Source: Centroberyx gerrardi (taxonomy: Eukaryota > Chordata > Actinopteri > Beryciformes > Berycidae). From it: a stretch of 64,000 bases of DNA. A program made the position numbers and the translations under genes. The notes under the pieces were generated by a model. That model was given only the letters and a program-made list of their open reading frames with translations. It had not been told where the DNA came from and searched no databases. The stretch spans positions 1,318,434 to 1,382,433 of the forward strand of contig NC_135997.1 in the NCBI RefSeq assembly GCF_048128805.1. The letters run 5' to 3'. Positions 60,572 through 64,000 of the stretch are shown piece by piece (position 1 is the stretch's first letter; every line of letters starts with the position of its first letter).

Positions 60572-60769
60572 TTAAGCCTAGTTAAGCAAAATTAAGTACT
60601 GGTCAAATATTTTGCAACATATGCGTGAAATGAACTTTTTTTGTAATCTATTAATAACTAAGAAGATAGAATACATTATGCAAACACAGGATATGATATT
60701 AATCGACCAGCTAATGAAATGAATGTGGCATTGTTAGGTCTGTAGATAATGTTGAACTTGCTACGTTTT

Positions 60770-61790
60770 TTAAACAGATGATGATGAGCTGAACAAGCCA
60801 TACAAGTTCAAAAGCTGGAAATAGATTGGTTGTCAGTCTTTTTTTATTATATTTACTATATCACAGTTATTCTTATTGCATGTTTATTTTTGAAGATTGG
60901 AAATGTTTTTCTTTTATCTAAGTTGCCAGCTAATGTTGATGATGTTGAACTTCTGACTTATGTTTTTTTAGACAGATGATGATGAGCTGAACAAGGCATA
61001 TACAAGTTCAAAAGCTGGAAACAGTTTGGTTATGTCAGGGTTTTTTTACATTTACAGTCATGTTTATTTTTGATGATTGAAAATGTTTGCCAGCTAATAT
61101 AGATAATGTTGAACTTCTTACTTACATTTTTTTAAACAGATGATGATGAGGTGAACAAGCCATATATACAAGTTCAAAAGCTGGAAATAGTTTGGTTACG
61201 TTTTACGTTTTTCTTTACATTTACTATATTGCAGTTATTTTTATTTTGATGATTGAAAATGTTTTTCCTTTATTTAAGTTGTCCAGATAATGGCTGTGAA
61301 TACTATGGCATTCTTAGCTCTGTAGATAATGTTGAACTTCTTACATTTTTAGACAGATGATGAAGAGTTGAACAAACCATACATACAAGTTCAAAAGCTG
61401 GAAACAGTTTGGTTATGTCAGGCTTTTTCATTTTTACATTTACTATATCACAGTTGTTCTTATTTTGATGACTGAAAATGTTTTTCCTTTATCCAAGCTG
61501 CCAGTTAATATAGATATTGTTGAACGTCTGTCTTAAGTTTTTTAGACAGATGATATCCCAGACCAGCTAATGGCATGAATACTAGGTCTGTAGATAATGT
61601 TGAACTTCTTACATTTTTTAAACAGATGATGATGAGTTGAACAAGCCATATACAAGTTCAAAAGCTGGAAATATGTTGGTGATGTCAGGCTTCTTCTTCT
61701 TACATTTACTCTATCATAGTTATTCTTATTGCATGTTTATTTTTGATGATTGAAAATGTTTTTCCTTTATCCAAATTGCTTTACAGCTAG
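60770..61790 (+). repeat. ~190 bp tandem repeat downstream of GVIN copy B (about 6 units)
   Basis: The 'acagatgatgatgagctgaa' unit starts occur near 60776, 60972, 61137, 61353, 61547 (partial) and 61621. Each start is preceded by a T-rich run, usually ending in ag or aa. Copy A has three units. Confidence 0.88.
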
Positions 61791-61814
61791 GTGCATAATG
61801 AGTGGTGTGCACAA

Positions 61815-61824
61815 TTATGATGAC

Positions 61825-61855
<31 letters not shown>
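61815..61855 (+). repeat. (GAT)n microsatellite, expanded in copy B
   Basis: 'gatgacgatgatgatgatga' and more; the matching place in copy A (about 35316-35334) has only a few interrupted units. Confidence 0.9.
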
Positions 61856-62007
61856 TACAAATAGCATGTGAAAAAGAGATAATATTTTGAAACAAATATA
61901 TGCCATCATTATTCATACATATAATGTATAGGATTGTATGTCTAATAATTACTTGCAAAATATAGATAATCTTTTCCAAAGAAAAAGCAATTGATGTGTA
62001 TTTGACA

Positions 62008-64000
62008 ATACTAAAAAAAAAAAAAATAAATGTTTAAGCTTCAAAAGTTATCTTTTTTAAGCTAATTGTCTCAGAAAATTTGAAACAGTAGGCCTAATCC
62101 TAGTGGTCGCCACAACAGAGAGAGGAGTATTAACATACCTTAATTTGTACATGCAAGAATAAACTTAACTGCAGGTTAAACAACATTAGGTCCATCCTAA
62201 TGCCCACTAACTGCCATTGGATATATGTCAGTCACACATGGGATATTTCAATGAATGCTCCATTAAGAGAATATAATAGGATTTTGGATTTTCACATTTC
62301 TTGTGTGCATTTGACTCTAAAAGACCTAAATACTGTTACATCTACAGGGCCTAAATGACACAGACAGATGTGAGGATCTTGTATGTGAAGTGCCAGTCTT
62401 TGCAGCTCACCCCTGGGTGGCCCACCCCACCTCTCAGCATGATCCACCCAGCAGCCACCTGTGTCATTCAGCTGACCTCAGATCAGCTTGGGCCTGTCTG
62501 ACTGAAGACAGCGATGCATTATTCATAGACTGCCACCATCTGGCATAGCAGTGCAGCCTGCCACCTTAGCATTCACCCTGTCAAAGATGCATGCATGAAG
62601 AGGTCAGTTTGTTATCCTTGGCTTAGAGTATCACAATCATCATCAGAATGAAGTGTTACATCCAAACGGTGTGGAATAACAGTTTGAGGTGATCTTATTA
62701 GATACAGACATGTTTTTAAAGATTTTTTTGTGGGTGGAGATTCAGTCTTTAGATGATAGTTCACAGTGGAAAGACATGAAGGTTCGGGAGAAAGACAGAG
62801 AGAGGGGGGGATGACGTGACAAAGGTAAACGTTGCCTTGGGGAATGTTTTCTGAAAAGTTGCAGAACACAAAAGGCTTGCTGTAGTATGAATTCACACTG
62901 CGGCACTGCTTCACCACTTGTTTCAAGAGCAAACAGTGAATTCCAGACAAGGGTGCAGTTCAGCCTTCTACCACTTGAGGGCACTAGTGTCAAGTCTAGC
63001 TTGTGTCAAGGCTACACAGCGTCGCAGGTTTTCACACCAATACTTTTCAAGTCCCACGCCGAATTAAAAGGTCAAATTCCACAGAGTGACTGAAATCAAT
63101 GACTGCACAACCACATTAATAACTCCCTTCTGTGTCATATCCCGTAGGATGAGAATAAGTCAAATAGTTTGAGTATGAATGGACTTCAGGTTCCCCTGTG
63201 GAGCCCTTGGTCCCTTGTTTCAGCTGTCTGCTCAACATCATAACCTTACTGTGCAGTGCTGCCTGTTTACCTCGTCCCTTTCACTGCTTGGATCACTATT
63301 TGTCTCTCTCTCTAGCCTGCTCTCCTTGCTTCACTCCCATTGCTGCCCTACCTCTCTCTCTCCCTCTCTCTCTCTCCCTGGCCCCTTCAGAGCTGTGAAG
63401 GCAGAAATAATTTATAAAACCTTTCATTTGAACTAGAATAACACCAATGTTTTTTCCAACCGGATTACGGTGTTACACTTATAAACACATAAAAAAGGAG
63501 ATTCACTTAAGAAACATTTGTAGAATTACTAGTTGTTTTATATGCTTTGTTCACATTTGTTTAATTTTTTTTATCTGCTTTGCATTTGTTTATGTGCTAA
63601 AAGTGTGATTTTCAGACTGTTCCTCCATACAATGGCAGTGAATGGAGAGAGAAAAAAACACAATTCTCCAGTCTCCTCTACCGGAGCAACAGATAACAGA
63701 GAATCACTGATTTTGCAGTTATATCATGGAGGAAGAGACACAACCCAAGATACTAATGTACCAAAATTCAATATCGCTTTAAACATCCATGAGCTAACTG
63801 ACAAACTTGAATGGCAAAGAAGGAACTCTGGCCAAAATATAAATGGCAGCAGAAAACATAAATAGCACTGATTTATGTTGGAAAGTCAGCAGCTAGCTAA
63901 CTATTGTAGCTTACCTAGATAGCTAGCTCCTCTCTTACATCTTGCCATTTTCACTGAGCTTCAGTCTAACAGAGAAGCTACAGCAGAGGAAGCGTTGTGC
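62008..64000. other. Right flank, no gene recognised
   Basis: Outside the duplication. There is a TC-rich tract at about 63352-63380. No splice-compatible exon, tRNA or known transposon end was found. The longest frames have no family signature. Confidence 0.4.

Larger units (their letters stand above)
39153..62007 (+). repeat. Segmental duplication, copy B (frey1 + gvin block)
   Basis: Direct repeat of 13943-35490. Private to this copy are about 400 bp at 41688-42092, about 680 bp at 45370-46051, about 135 bp at 47210-47345, the nested hAT pair 51343-54448, the replaced GVIN 5' part 54776-55734, the TTAA MITE 59995-60571 and extra tandem units at 60770-61790. Confidence 0.93.

Noticed and set aside
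13943..62007. CRISPR array, operon or bacterial system
   Set aside because: Introns, SINEs, LINEs and vertebrate proteins show animal nuclear DNA; the tandem repeats lack short spacer/repeat structure.
63533..63865. 110-codon frame near the right end (MFYMLCSHLFNFFY...)
   Set aside because: Starts in a T-rich tract with no domain, and no splice or promoter signals were found.

Overview
This is teleost fish nuclear DNA. The genes are spliced with GT-AG introns. The non-coding DNA is full of typical fish repeats: V-SINEs, LINE tails, hAT, Harbinger and TTAA MITEs, and (GT)n/(AT)n microsatellites. Two vertebrate genes that are neighbours in human, MAPK8IP1 and C11orf94/FREY1, lie side by side in the same convergent arrangement. 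All gene models below were read by eye from splice sites and reading frames; no database search was run.

Layout. (1) 1-11972: the 3' part of mapk8ip1 (JIP1 scaffold) on +, eight coding exons from 1156 to 11422 with consistent phases, ending in the SH3 and PTB domains. (2) 11973-13942: repeat-rich spacer. (3) 13943-35490: segmental-duplication copy A, holding a three-exon frey1-like gene on - (17258-19529) and a four-exon interferon-induced very large GTPase (GVIN/VLIG) gene on + (about 25168-34277). (4) 35491-39152: junction spacer, mostly a decayed Harbinger transposon. (5) 39153-62007: copy B of the same block in direct orientation, with a second intact frey1-like gene (42183-43194) and a second GVIN gene whose large exon has lost its first ~200 codons (ORF 55757-59797). 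(6) 62008-64000: no gene recognised.

The two copies differ by insertions whose empty sites can be read in the partner. Copy A alone has a hAT MITE 7 bp from a frey1 splice acceptor, a 566-bp element with 9-bp target duplications carrying a RecQ-like helicase scrap, a ~1-kb local tandem duplication and a 53-bp palindrome. Copy B alone has a hAT element with a second hAT nested in it, a TTAA MITE, a rebuilt 5' end of the GVIN large exon, and an expanded downstream tandem repeat.

Functionally the genes are separate: a JNK-pathway/kinesin cargo scaffold, a small secretory-pathway protein of the gamete-fusion factor FREY1 family, and cytosolic interferon-inducible GTPases. The GVIN promoters carry ISRE-like motifs. 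Copy B keeps the ISRE but has lost the TATA box. The most interesting part is the frey1+gvin duplication, and in particular the signs that GVIN copy B was remodelled rather than simply killed.
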